Assembly (NCBI GenBank): GCA_002364245.1
Contig: DEXR01000023.1
Span: 7,561 to 30,426 of the forward strand
Source of the DNA: Flavobacteriaceae bacterium UBA3179
GTDB taxonomy: Bacteria > Bacteroidota > Bacteroidia > Flavobacteriales > Flavobacteriaceae
Direction: 5' to 3'
Length of the DNA stretch: 22,866 bases
The notes beneath the pieces are model-generated. The model saw only the letters and a list, made by a program, of their open reading frames with translations. It was not told the origin of the DNA and ran no database searches. Below are positions 1-8,315 of the stretch, piece after piece. Positions within the stretch are counted from its first letter, which is position 1, and each line of letters begins with the position of its first letter. Position numbers and translations under genes: made by a program.

Positions 1-990
1 CAACAAAATCGAGCCAATCCCCAACGAAATAGCCGAAAGTTGCGGCCTAATCAATACCAAAAAAGCAACCGATACTAACGCGCCAAAAATGGTAGGAAAT
101 AAAATAATTAAAGGAATCCAAACACTGCGGTAAAAGCCGATAAAAACTAGCAATAGAATGGTTAATGCAATCCCGATGGTAAGTTGAATATCACTCTTTA
201 TTTGTTTTGCGTTTGCAGCAGCAATAAAGGCCGCTCCATAATAATCACTTGTTACTTTTCTAGCAAATGTTGTATTTAATTGCTCTTGAAGTTGGTATAA
301 TTTCTCAGTGAAAACGGTATTTTTTTTTGAATCGGATGAAGGAAATTTTGGGATGATGAATAACAAAATATGTTGCTCATCTTCGGTCATTACAAAGCCA
401 TTTTGTAATTTAAATCCCTCTTCAACCCCTATATTTTTTAGATTTTGTAATGCTAAGTTAGTAAGGTGAAGCGGATCGTTTAGGGTTTGTTTTTTTGCAA
501 GCATTCCAGAAGGGGAAATCAAGGTTTTGTAGTTCTCCTCCATGGTTATGGCAATGCTATCTTCAGATAAATTTCTTTTCAGAATTGTATAATCTGTCTC
601 TGTAAAAAACAACGGAAGATTATCATATACAAAGTCCAAAGTTTCAAAAAGTGCTTCTTCTTTCGCAGTACCTTGAATGTTTTTAATGTAGTCTCCTTTA
701 AGTGAATTTAGACTGTCCTTTAGTTCCGAAGCATAATCAACCAGATCCTCGGTCGTCCCGTTTTCTTTTTTGATGTTTACAATCACTTTATCGGTAAAAC
801 GGATGTTCTTTAAAACCTTCTGAAATTGTTCATTTTCTGAATTTGAAGGGATTAATTTAGAAATATCTTCTTCAAAAGAAACTTGAAATGCTATAGAAGC
901 CAATCCGGTACACACTACAGCCAAAACAATAAAAAAGACTGCTTTCTGCTTCTGAATCGATGTGTATAGCTTGAAGAAGAATCTATCCAT
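1..990 (-). CDS. RND/MMPL-family exporter, N-terminal part (partial)
   Basis: The first 330 codons of a membrane transporter; the gene runs off the left edge. An N-terminal membrane helix (about residues 17-36) is followed by a large periplasmic domain (about 37-265) and then by closely spaced helices (about 268-287 and 289-314, with another starting near 318). This is the layout of one RND/MMPL half: one helix, a porter domain, then a helix bundle. Start chosen at the ATG at 988-990, which overlaps the end of the glycosyltransferase gene by 8 nt. MMPL-type exporters are standard members of aryl-polyene clusters and are thought to move the pigment lipid towards the outer membrane. The substrate is inferred from context only. 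No frame disruption is visible. Confidence 0.85.
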   Translation of the reverse strand, partial: MDRFFFKLYTSIQKQKAVFFIVLAVVCTGLASIAFQVSFEEDISKLIPSNSENEQFQKVLKNIRFTDKVIVNIKKENGTTEDLVDYASELKDSLNSLKGDYIKNIQGTAKEEALFETLDFVYDNLPLFFTETDYTILKRNLSEDSIAITMEENYKTLISPSGMLAKKQTLNDPLHLTNLALQNLKNIGVEEGFKLQNGFVMTEDEQHILLFIIPKFPSSDSKKNTVFTEKLYQLQEQLNTTFARKVTSDYYGAAFIAAANAKQIKSDIQLTIGIALTILLLVFIGFYRSVWIPLIILFPTIFGALVSVAFLVLIRPQLSAISLGIGSILL

Positions 991-2212
991 CTGGCTGTAT
1001 TTTCTTAGTATCGAAAAGGTAAAAACCTAAATATGACAAACTTCCCAAAATAACTGCAGCTCCAACCGAAAGCGTGATGCTACCAATAAAATAAGCCTTT
1101 AACGAAGTAATCACTTCAAAATTATTGGTTACACTTGCTAATGTAACTTCATTATCTTGTCCCAAAACCCAATATCCTGTGGTTAAACTAGCTAAAAACA
1201 CAAACGGAATAAATGGCGGCAAGCTTATGTTTGAAAAAGCGAAGGCAATCACTTTGTTCAACTTTAAAACTATCGCGAGAAATATGACGATTACGGTATG
1301 AAAACCCCAAAGCGGCGACAACCCTATGAAAAGTCCCAACGCTACCGAAAGTGCTTTTTTTTCAGGGGAATCGTTGTTTCTTAAAAACTCTTCATTCAGG
1401 AAGCGGCGGATTCCTTTTTTTTTTAGTTTTCTAAAGAAATCACGCGGACGGATATAAAAATACTTAACAATCAAGAACCAAATAATCAAAATGGTAATTC
1501 GGGCAATATCCATAAACGGCCTGAAATGCGAAACGCGTTCTTCTAGATCATACAATACTTGAATAGGCACATTTTTCACCGAAATTCCAGCCCAATGTGC
1601 CTTAACGAGCACCTCAACTTCAAATTCAAATTTTTTAGTATTTCTGAAAAAGTTAATATCCTTCAACGCTTTTATTGGATACAATCTAAAACCAGCTTGT
1701 GTGTCGTGCAATTCCAAATCGGTTACTGCTTTTACCCAAAAACTAGACACTTTATTGCCTTTTCGGCTTTGGGCGAGCACATCGGCTTCATTCATATTTC
1801 GGTCGCCAATTAACAACAAATTTTTAGTTTCCGAAGTATCCAATGCATCAATAAAAACTGGAATATCCGATGGAAAATGTTGCCCATCACTATCTAATGT
1901 AATGGCATAATTAAAACCCAAAGAAACGGCATGTTTAAAGCCTTTTTTTAGCGCATATCCTTTTCCTTGATTTTTGTTGATATGAATTTGTTCAATTTGC
2001 GGGTAAGCTGAGAGAATTTGAAGTGTTTCATCGGTAGAACCGTCATTGACCAAAACCACATCGTCAGTATATTCCAAAACACCGTCCAAAACACGTTTTA
2101 GCGTTTTATAATTATTGTACGTTGGTATCAACACACAGCAGTTATACTGCTTGAGTTTTTGGGTTATTTCAGGATGAATGTGTTGAGTTGTATGTTGTTC
2201 AGCCCTTTTCAT
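983..2212 (-). CDS. Family 2 glycosyltransferase with C-terminal DUF2062 membrane domain
   Basis: A 409-residue fusion. Residues about 25-225 form a GT-A fold of the DPM-synthase-like GT2 type: nucleotide-binding start VLIPTYNN (27-34), VLVNDGSTD (53-61), GKGYALKKG and the metal-binding DSD at 107-109; a conserved HDTQAGFRLY stretch is at 169-178. A helix near 237-252 leads into a four-helix DUF2062 domain (about 285-400). Such proteins occur in aryl-polyene clusters and probably glycosylate the pigment lipid or a carrier at the inner membrane; donor and acceptor are unknown. An upstream ATG at 2242 would add 10 residues, but the ATG at 2212 gives a 14-nt rather than a 44-nt overlap with the dehydratase gene and is preferred. 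Translationally coupled at both ends. Confidence 0.88.
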   Translation of the reverse strand: MKRAEQHTTQHIHPEITQKLKQYNCCVLIPTYNNYKTLKRVLDGVLEYTDDVVLVNDGSTDETLQILSAYPQIEQIHINKNQGKGYALKKGFKHAVSLGFNYAITLDSDGQHFPSDIPVFIDALDTSETKNLLLIGDRNMNEADVLAQSRKGNKVSSFWVKAVTDLELHDTQAGFRLYPIKALKDINFFRNTKKFEFEVEVLVKAHWAGISVKNVPIQVLYDLEERVSHFRPFMDIARITILIIWFLIVKYFYIRPRDFFRKLKKKGIRRFLNEEFLRNNDSPEKKALSVALGLFIGLSPLWGFHTVIVIFLAIVLKLNKVIAFAFSNISLPPFIPFVFLASLTTGYWVLGQDNEVTLASVTNNFEVITSLKAYFIGSITLSVGAAVILGSLSYLGFYLFDTKKIQPDG

Positions 2213-2591
2213 GCACACGGTTTGTTTCCACAAAAATAGCATTACATTTTAACACTACCGTCCCATCTGGAAACGTACTCGTGCTTTTTATTTTTATTAA
2301 TCCATTTTCTCGAGTAAAAAACAAATTTACAATGAGTTTTGATTGAATTTGAGGATTCATCAAAGCTGTAAATTTTACATTCGATGCTTTTTGAAGGAAA
2401 AGAGGTGTTTCTAGATGCTCTTCGGAAAGTTCCTTAATTATTTGAAGCATACAGACACCTGGCATAACTGGGTTTTCAGGAAAATGACCTTTAAAAACTT
2501 GATGATTTTTATCAACTTCGACCATTACCGAAATAGTAGTTTCAGCAACCACTTCTTTCTTTAAAACCTGATATAAATTGGGCAATAACAT
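2199..2591 (-). CDS. FabZ/ApeI-like 3-hydroxyacyl-ACP dehydratase homologue, catalytic Glu replaced by Gln
   Basis: A 130-residue single hotdog domain. The active-site helix region reads GHFPENPVMPGVCMLQ (35-50): the FabZ catalytic His is present (H36), but the acidic residue expected 14 positions later (Glu in FabZ, Asp in FabA) is Gln50. It should act on ACP-bound 3-hydroxyacyl groups during polyene elongation, making the trans double bonds. Start chosen at the ATG at 2591, 4 nt after the LolA-like gene's stop; an earlier in-frame start at 2630 would overlap that gene by 35 nt and add residues unlike the family. The other dehydratase in the operon (8315-8752) keeps the Glu but lacks the His. 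The fold and pathway are clear; unaided catalysis is doubtful. Confidence 0.85.
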   Translation of the reverse strand: MLLPNLYQVLKKEVVAETTISVMVEVDKNHQVFKGHFPENPVMPGVCMLQIIKELSEEHLETPLFLQKASNVKFTALMNPQIQSKLIVNLFFTRENGLIKIKSTSTFPDGTVVLKCNAIFVETNRVHEKG

Positions 2592-2595
2592 CTTT

Positions 2596-3219
2596 TTACA
2601 TTTTAAAAACCGAATCGGAAACCGGCACATTAATCTGTTTGTTCTTAAAGGTAATCAACGTAAAATCATCTGAAGGCTCTATCAATTTTAATTGCGTTAC
2701 TTGATAGTCTTTTTCAGAAAAACTAAGCTGAAATGAAGCTATAAAACGGCTCATTCTCTTTTCCTTTGGAATAAAATGTACTGTAAATCCTTTGTCTGAT
2801 TTGTAATATGAAATGGAAAACTCCTCGTCAATGAACATATCACCTTTAATACTATTTATAAGTAACGAATTGAAACTCTTGAACAACTTATTTGAGTTTA
2901 AATCAATGTTTTTTATCGAGCCTGCTTCTTGTACTGTTAATTGATTTCCTTTAAAAATCACTTCGTATGCATATGGCTTGGTGTATTCCCAACGAATAGC
3001 GTTTGGGGACTTAAACGTTAATGTCCCTTCTGAAATAGCGCCATCATTTAAAAACTCCATTTGTTTTTCCTGTACAAAATCGCTTACAATGGTTTCGGTT
3101 TGTTGGGCGGTTTCCTTTACGTGTTTTTTGAATTGGTCAATTTCAGTAGATGTCAAAGGGGTTTGCGCAAAACTTTGTTGCACAAACAAACTAAATAGAA
3201 TGATTATAAAACTTCTCAT
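2596..3219 (-). CDS. LolA-like outer-membrane lipoprotein/lipid carrier
   Basis: 207 residues with a signal peptide (hydrophobic 3-13, likely cleavage after the Ala-Gln near residue 18-19), so it is periplasmic. The core pattern FVQEKQMEFL, then GTLTFKSPNAIRWEY and a following beta-rich segment, is that of the LolA/LolB-like unclosed barrel, where the RW(E)Y segment is typical. In aryl-polyene clusters a LolA-like protein is thought to shuttle the acylated pigment through the periplasm rather than ordinary lipoproteins; the housekeeping LolA would be elsewhere. It starts 1 nt after the end of the deacetylase gene and is followed after 4 nt by the FabZ-like gene, so all are on one transcript. 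Confidence 0.85.
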   Translation of the reverse strand: MRSFIIILFSLFVQQSFAQTPLTSTEIDQFKKHVKETAQQTETIVSDFVQEKQMEFLNDGAISEGTLTFKSPNAIRWEYTKPYAYEVIFKGNQLTVQEAGSIKNIDLNSNKLFKSFNSLLINSIKGDMFIDEEFSISYYKSDKGFTVHFIPKEKRMSRFIASFQLSFSEKDYQVTQLKLIEPSDDFTLITFKNKQINVPVSDSVFKM

Positions 3220-3220
3220 A

Positions 3221-3985
3221 TTAATTTTTCTTTAGCAGCGTATCAATACCTACCGTTTGATATCCTTCTTTTTTCAGAAATTGCAACAAACGTTCCACAA
3301 TTTCGGGGCATCGGGAATGTGTATCGTGCAATAAAATAATGGAACCCGGTAAAATACGTTTTTGTATTCGGTTAATTACTTGGCTTGGGTTTTTTACAAC
3401 CGTATCGTATGAGCGAACATTCCACCCAATTACCGTGTGATTTGTTTGTTTTAAAGCCTTTGCAATCGACGGATTGGTCACTCCATAAGGCGGTCTAAAC
3501 AAGATGTTTTTGACACCGGTTAATTTTTTTATTAAAGCATCGGTTTTTGAAAGTTCTTCAACAATTCTCTTTTTTCTGAAAAACCCAAAGTTTGTGGCGT
3601 GTGAATACGAATGATTCCCAATCGTATGACCTTCGGCAACTATTTGTTGTGCTAGTTCAGAATGCTTTTCTAGGTATTTTCCAATGCAAAAAAAGGTGGC
3701 TTTTGCATTGTACGATTTCAGAAGTTCTAAAATTTGAGGTGTAAATTCTGTATTTGGTCCATCGTCAAAAGTAATCGCAACTTGTTTTTTTGTTTGCCCT
3801 CCTTTTGTAACAGCAGCAGTAAAAATTCGCCATCGCATGGTAAATGAACCTAATGCAACGATTAAAAACCAAAGTAGAAATATTGTTACATATAAAATAG
3901 GTGATATCTCGAAGAAGAAATCAATTACGCCAATAGTGAGTAAAACAATGGCGGTAAGTATCGTTATCTGACCAAATTTTAGCAT
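3221..3985 (-). CDS. Membrane-anchored polysaccharide deacetylase (CE4/NodB domain)
   Basis: 254 residues. Two N-terminal membrane helices (about 6-24 and 28-48) are followed by a NodB domain (about 68-250) with all hallmark motifs: TFDDG at 72-76 (catalytic base and metal Asp), HSYSH at 125-129 (metal His pair), RPPYG at 164-168 and LLHD ending at H220-D221. The family removes N-acetyl or O-acetyl groups from amino sugars or related substrates with a bound metal. Its place in the pigment operon and its membrane anchor suggest trimming of a sugar or lipid intermediate linked to pigment anchoring (inference). It overlaps the chain-length-factor-like gene by 7 nt. A second, soluble CE4 protein is encoded at 17034-17660. 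Confidence 0.88.
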   Translation of the reverse strand: MLKFGQITILTAIVLLTIGVIDFFFEISPILYVTIFLLWFLIVALGSFTMRWRIFTAAVTKGGQTKKQVAITFDDGPNTEFTPQILELLKSYNAKATFFCIGKYLEKHSELAQQIVAEGHTIGNHSYSHATNFGFFRKKRIVEELSKTDALIKKLTGVKNILFRPPYGVTNPSIAKALKQTNHTVIGWNVRSYDTVVKNPSQVINRIQKRILPGSIILLHDTHSRCPEIVERLLQFLKKEGYQTVGIDTLLKKN

Positions 3986-5004
3986 CGCGTTAAAAGTACA
4001 AAACTGTGTTGGCTTCCTTTAAATTGATTGTACAATAAAACGGTTTTATATGATTTGCTTTCAGCTTTACGAGAAAAAAATTGTTTTGGAAGTGTTTTTC
4101 CTTCTATTAATTGCGCTCCCATCCAAAAGGCAAATGCTGAAGTGGTAAAAAATTCTCCAACGTATTTTTTGTACTGAAGAAAGTCGGTTTTGGGGAATAA
4201 CTTCTCAATATGTTGATAATACGCATCAAAAGCATCGCCGTTATTTCCTAAAATTATGGCATCAATTTCTGAAGAATCAACTTTGTTTCTTTTCAGAAAA
4301 TCGTGCATTTCCGTTACAATATTTTCAGGAGCAGTTTTAGATTGAATCTCAACCGCCTTTAAAACCGCTACAATTCCTTCCTTTCTTTCTGAAGACAACA
4401 CACAAAAAGTGGCGCCTTCACTTAAAGGTACTTGAATGGGTTGCTTTTGTTTTTGTTCAACTATATGAACATAGTCCACAAACTCAGTTCCCAATTCGTC
4501 CACCCCACCGACTAAAATGTTATTAGCTTCTCCTGCTTCAACTTGTAATTGCGCATCTACCAAAGCCGACTCAAACGAAACTGAACCGTGTGCATAGGTT
4601 GTATTATACCCTTTACATTTTAAGCCAAGAGCAATCTGCCCCGCAACCGTATTGTGGGTGGATTGTATAAAAGCCGTTGGTGTTAAAAACTGCTCCTCAT
4701 TCTCTATCAACGTATTCAAAAAGGTTTCGGTATCGGCTATACAACCCAAACCAGAACCGGTGATAATGGCATAAGGTTTATTAATATTAGCTTTTTCTAA
4801 TGCTTTTTTTGAAGCAGCAACACCCATTTTTACAGCTGGTGACATTCTTCGTAATTGAGAAAGCGGAATAAAGTCGCGATACGTTGGATGAACTGCTGGA
4901 ATTTTAGAACCTGAATGTTCTTGTATTTCAGAAATAGTATCGTTTTCAGAAAAACTGTTTTGTGCCGAAATGCTCACTACGCTATGGATATAACACGTTT
5001 TCAT
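3979..5004 (-). CDS. Degenerate beta-ketoacyl synthase, chain-length-factor-like
   Basis: 341 residues, shorter than a normal ketosynthase (about 400). The thiolase-fold landmarks can be followed, but all three catalytic positions are lost: the nucleophile region is AHGSVSFESAL (138-148) with no Cys, the first-His region is LGNNGDA (252-258), and the second-His region is VGEFFTTSA (282-290). This is the state of chain-length factors in type II polyketide synthases and of ApeC-type partners in aryl-polyene clusters; it resembles the Pfam ketoacyl-synt_2 group. It most likely pairs with the intact ketosynthase encoded just upstream (5090-6286) and helps set chain length. The 85-nt gap in front of it is the largest in the operon. 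Confidence 0.82.
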   Translation of the reverse strand: MKTCYIHSVVSISAQNSFSENDTISEIQEHSGSKIPAVHPTYRDFIPLSQLRRMSPAVKMGVAASKKALEKANINKPYAIITGSGLGCIADTETFLNTLIENEEQFLTPTAFIQSTHNTVAGQIALGLKCKGYNTTYAHGSVSFESALVDAQLQVEAGEANNILVGGVDELGTEFVDYVHIVEQKQKQPIQVPLSEGATFCVLSSERKEGIVAVLKAVEIQSKTAPENIVTEMHDFLKRNKVDSSEIDAIILGNNGDAFDAYYQHIEKLFPKTDFLQYKKYVGEFFTTSAFAFWMGAQLIEGKTLPKQFFSRKAESKSYKTVLLYNQFKGSQHSFVLLTRC

Positions 5005-5089
5005 CGAACTATTCTAGTTAATAAAGCTGAAGTTGTACAGCCTAAAGTATTTATTAATATATAATAATTTCATGATTTTAATGGGCATT

Positions 5090-6286
5090 TTATGCCTCGG
5101 AAAAAATTAGTGATGAACAATTTCCTCCAAACCCGAATGAATTGGATAAGACGTGTTTTAGCTCTATTTTCTGAAGTTGCGTAACTGGAACTAAACCCGT
5201 TTCAGGCATAGCCATTTTAAAACCTAAATTGGCGAATATGCTATTTTCATGCAAAGCCAATACAGAAAATACAGCTTCCACCGCTCCAGCAGCAGCTAAA
5301 GTATGACCGGTAAACGCTTTAGTAGAACTAAAACTTGGTGATTTTTCATTAAAAATTCTTTGCAGTGCTACACTTTCAGACAAATCATTATTCTGTGTTG
5401 CGGTTCCGTGGGCATTTACGTAATCAACATCTGAAGGTTGTAAACCTGCAATTTCTAAGGATTTTTTCATTGCCAAGTAAGCCCCATCACCCGTTTTTGA
5501 AGATGCGGTTTGATGAAAAGCATCATTCGCATTGCCATACCCACTTACATAAGCTAAAACAGATTTATTTTGCGCTGCAACTACCTCATCAGATTCTAAC
5601 ACCAAATAAGCAGCGGCTTCGCCTAAGTTTAAACCGCTTCGGTTAGCATCAAAAGGCGTACAATTGGATTCACTTAAAATCATTAATGATTTAAAACCAT
5701 TAATGGTGAATTTTGACAACGCATCCGTACCGCCAACTACAACTCGATCCAATTTTCCAGCTTTAATGAGTCGTGCGCCTAACATAATGGCATTTGCCGC
5801 TGACGAACAGGCGGTGCTAATTGTAGTAACGTAGTCCGTGATTCCTATAAAGGTTGCAATTTTCTCCGTGCTATCTCCCGCATGATGACTCGGAATAAAT
5901 TTTTGAACTTCTGGGTTAGTAGCAAATTGCTTCCAGTAGTTTTCGGTCATATCCATGCCGCCAACTGTGGTGGCAGAAATAAACCCTGTTTTGTATTCTG
6001 AAATAGATTCAATTCTTGCATTTAGAATTGCTTCTTTTGCAGCCAAACATCCTAACAAAGCGGTGCGAGTATAGTTATTATCTTTTGGAAGGTTTAATTT
6101 CTTTGCTATTTCAGTATTGGTAAAAGTCACTTCCCCTACTTTAATAGCGTTTTTATGATGGGTTTGAATGTGTTTTGAAATCCCTAATCCACTTTTTGAA
6201 GTAAGAAGCGCCTCCAAGTTTTCTTCAACCGAATTACCAATGGCAGAAACAATGCCCATTCCGGTTATAGCGACTCCTTTTTTCAT
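5090..6286 (-). CDS. Beta-ketoacyl-ACP synthase (KAS II type), intact
   Basis: 398 residues, full length for the family. The Cys-His-His triad is complete: STACSSAANA with C160, NAHGTAT with H293 and TGHTLAAAG with H328; the C-terminal SFGFGGNCSS glycine-rich segment is also present. It catalyses decarboxylative Claisen condensation of malonyl-ACP with the growing acyl or aryl chain. It begins 7 nt after the ACP gene and is followed by the degenerate chain-length-factor-like gene, so a ketosynthase/chain-length-factor heterodimer like ApeO-ApeC is likely (inference). Chain length and starter preference cannot be read from the sequence. Confidence 0.92.
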   Translation of the reverse strand: MKKGVAITGMGIVSAIGNSVEENLEALLTSKSGLGISKHIQTHHKNAIKVGEVTFTNTEIAKKLNLPKDNNYTRTALLGCLAAKEAILNARIESISEYKTGFISATTVGGMDMTENYWKQFATNPEVQKFIPSHHAGDSTEKIATFIGITDYVTTISTACSSAANAIMLGARLIKAGKLDRVVVGGTDALSKFTINGFKSLMILSESNCTPFDANRSGLNLGEAAAYLVLESDEVVAAQNKSVLAYVSGYGNANDAFHQTASSKTGDGAYLAMKKSLEIAGLQPSDVDYVNAHGTATQNNDLSESVALQRIFNEKSPSFSSTKAFTGHTLAAAGAVEAVFSVLALHENSIFANLGFKMAMPETGLVPVTQLQKIELKHVLSNSFGFGGNCSSLIFSEA

Positions 6287-6293
6287 TCAGGTA

Positions 6294-6554
6294 TTATTTA
6301 GTACGATGCTCAGTAATATAGGCTGCCAATACATTGATGGACTGAAAAATTTCTTTGCTTTTTTCAGGGTCGGTTAGTTTTATGCCATAATCTTTATCGA
6401 GCATCACAATTAGCTCTAACGCATCGATAGAATCTAATCCTAAGCCATCGCCAAACAAAGCATCGTCATTATCAATATCTTCAACGGTGAATTCTTCAAG
6501 GTTTAATTGCTCAATGATATTCTCTTTCAGTTCTTGTTTTAATGCGTCCATCAA
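6294..6554 (-). CDS. Acyl carrier protein
   Basis: 86 residues, acidic and helical. The 4'-phosphopantetheine attachment motif is GLGLDSIDALEL with Ser42. It carries the aryl-polyene intermediate between ketosynthase, ketoreductase and dehydratase. The start forms an ATGA overlap with the stop of the half-ketosynthase gene upstream; a second ATG one codon later is equally possible (85 residues). It is the only ACP in the window; aryl-polyene clusters often encode two, so another may lie further left. A Ser-Ile-Asp after the Asp is common in ACPs of specialised pathways. Confidence 0.93.
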   Translation of the reverse strand: MMDALKQELKENIIEQLNLEEFTVEDIDNDDALFGDGLGLDSIDALELIVMLDKDYGIKLTDPEKSKEIFQSINVLAAYITEHRTK

Positions 6555-7174
6555 CTTTGGGTATATAATTTTTTAATTGTTTCTTCCGTATGAGGAAGGG
6601 TTCCGTTTGGGGATTCCAAATATAAAAAAGAATTATATCCTTTTTCATCTATTTCGGTCCAACCACACAAAACTTGAGCCGCCTTATTATTCTGAGCTAA
6701 ACTTTCAGCGTATTGTTTCAAAAAAAGCGGATTAAAATCATCGAATACAAAAAAGGCATTTTCGCCTTGTATCTTGTGCCGAATACACACCTCGCCCATT
6801 CCAATATTAGGCAAAGTATACACAAATATCGCCGGACTGGGATAAAAATTTTCAATACTGTTTATCGAATCTTGATATTTTCTGTCGGTATCCAAACTGG
6901 CACTTTTATTAGACAACACAATTGCCAGCTGTTCTTTTTCTTCCGAAGAAATTGTTAGTTCCTTCAATAAAATTTCAGCCGTTAAAAAAGTAAGTTTACT
7001 GAGTCGATCCATTTTAAAAAACTTAGGGTATTCCCATTGCTGATTGTTGTAAACCTGCTTTGCAAATGCCGAAAATGTTTGTTCATTATCAGTAGATACA
7101 ATTTTCTTGCCATTGCAAATAACGGTTCCATTTTGCACGCTGCACCAGGCTTGTATGTTTAGTTTAGTGTTCAA
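6551..7174 (-). CDS. Half-length ketosynthase-like protein, no catalytic residues
   Basis: 207 residues from a TTG at 7172-7174, which overlaps the upstream ketosynthase by 11 nt. A TTG at 7216 would overlap by 53 nt and seems less likely; no ATG is available near the 5' end. The layout (LNIQAW start, KFFKMDRLSKLTFLTAEILL helix, AIVLSNKSASLDTD strand, FYPSPAIFVYTLPN, then GENAFFVFDDF where the nucleophile loop should be) matches only the N-terminal half of a thiolase-fold ketosynthase. No nucleophilic Cys and no His-containing C-terminal half are seen. The reading frame is open and clean, so this is a maintained gene rather than debris. It probably acts as a non-catalytic partner of the ketosynthase just before it (inference). 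Confidence 0.75.
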   Translation of the reverse strand: MNTKLNIQAWCSVQNGTVICNGKKIVSTDNEQTFSAFAKQVYNNQQWEYPKFFKMDRLSKLTFLTAEILLKELTISSEEKEQLAIVLSNKSASLDTDRKYQDSINSIENFYPSPAIFVYTLPNIGMGEVCIRHKIQGENAFFVFDDFNPLFLKQYAESLAQNNKAAQVLCGWTEIDEKGYNSFLYLESPNGTLPHTEETIKKLYTQS

Positions 7175-8315
7175 AAGCGACTTTTTTAAAGAGTACGGCG
7201 GCGTTACTACCACCAAAGCCAGAAGCTGTTTTTAAAAAGGTGTTGATCGTTTTCTTTTCTACTTTTTGAATGATTTTCAAGGGTTTTGAAATTCCTGATT
7301 CGTCATACCCTAAAGATGTAAATAATTTGTTTTGATTCATCGATTCAAAACCGATAATGGCTTCTACCAAACCGGAAGCGCCCAATGTATGACCATAATA
7401 CCCTTTTAAACTATGTAAAGGAACCTTTTGTAGATTCGCTCGATTAAAAGCAATCGCTTCCATTTCGTCATTATAGATAGTTGCGGTACCGTGGGCGGAA
7501 ATTAAATCGATATCATTTGCTGAAATGACAGCTTCTTGCATAGCAGATTGAATGCTTTTTAGCAAGCCTTCCCCTGTTCGCGATGGACCTGAAATATGAT
7601 TGGCATCGTTACATGAGCCATCGCCAATAACTTGAACGGATGTATTTTTTCTTTTTTCTGAAGAAACCACAACCGATGCCGCCGCTTCGCCAATACTAAT
7701 GCCGTTTCGGTATTTTGAATACGGTTTACAAGGACCATTACTCAACGCTTGAAAGGTATTAAAGCCCGTAACCGTAAATTTTGAAACCAAATCGCCTGCA
7801 ACAACTACAGCGTTTTCATATACGTTATTTTGAATAAGGCGTTTGGCGACAGCAATTGCCAAAATCCCTGAAACACACGCGTTAGAAACCACAATTGGTT
7901 CTTGTTTAAAACCAAAAAAAGTTTGAATTTTTTTCCCTAAAACCGATAGATAGGCTCGTTCTTCTGAAAAAGAGTTCTCCGGGTCGAGCGCATCGATACT
8001 TCCTTTTGTTGTTGCGACAATAAGCGCCGTTTTTTTTGAAATGTGAAGCGCTGATTTTTCTAAGCTTTCAGCAACTGAAAGCAACATCATTTTCTCCAAC
8101 TTCATAAATTTTGAAGGCTCACCTAACTTTTTAAAAGCAGCATCAATTTTTTCTGAAGCAATCATTGCTGCGTAAAAAGGTGTATACAAAATATCGTTCT
8201 GATGTTGTTCGTGTATTCCAGATTGTTTTTTTTCAATAGCAATCACGTTTTCAGAAACTGAAAATCCTAAAGGTGTAATAAGCGAAGCTTCTTGTATGTA
8301 AATAGGGTGTTGCAT
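7164..8315 (-). CDS. Beta-ketoacyl-ACP synthase, intact (second copy)
   Basis: 383 residues. The catalytic triad is present: SNACVSG with C147, SAHGTAT with H275 and YGHTLGASG with H309; the C-terminal ASGFGGSNAA segment closes the fold. It is diverged from the ketosynthase at 5090-6286 and slightly shorter, so the two likely differ in role (initiation versus elongation, or different chain lengths, as proposed for ApeR and ApeO). Its ATG shares one base with the TAA stop of the dehydratase gene (TAATG), indicating translational coupling. It is followed by the half-ketosynthase gene. Function as a condensing enzyme is firm; the exact step is inferred. Confidence 0.9.
   Translation of the reverse strand: MQHPIYIQEASLITPLGFSVSENVIAIEKKQSGIHEQHQNDILYTPFYAAMIASEKIDAAFKKLGEPSKFMKLEKMMLLSVAESLEKSALHISKKTALIVATTKGSIDALDPENSFSEERAYLSVLGKKIQTFFGFKQEPIVVSNACVSGILAIAVAKRLIQNNVYENAVVVAGDLVSKFTVTGFNTFQALSNGPCKPYSKYRNGISIGEAAASVVVSSEKRKNTSVQVIGDGSCNDANHISGPSRTGEGLLKSIQSAMQEAVISANDIDLISAHGTATIYNDEMEAIAFNRANLQKVPLHSLKGYYGHTLGASGLVEAIIGFESMNQNKLFTSLGYDESGISKPLKIIQKVEKKTINTFLKTASGFGGSNAAVLFKKVAFEH

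Noticed and set aside
1559..1910. Two plus-strand frames of 69-84 codons opposite the glycosyltransferase gene.
   Set aside because: Antisense shadows of a well-supported gene with odd composition.
2199..2630. Longer start for the FabZ-like dehydratase.
   Set aside because: It would overlap the LolA-like gene by 35 nt and add residues unlike the family; the ATG at 2591 fits better.
5014..5088. A 24-codon reading frame starting with ATGCCCATT in the gap between the ketosynthase and the chain-length-factor-like gene (minus strand).
   Set aside because: Too short, AT-rich, no recognisable motif; probably chance. The gap also holds TACTTTAG, only a weak -7-like match with no -33 partner.
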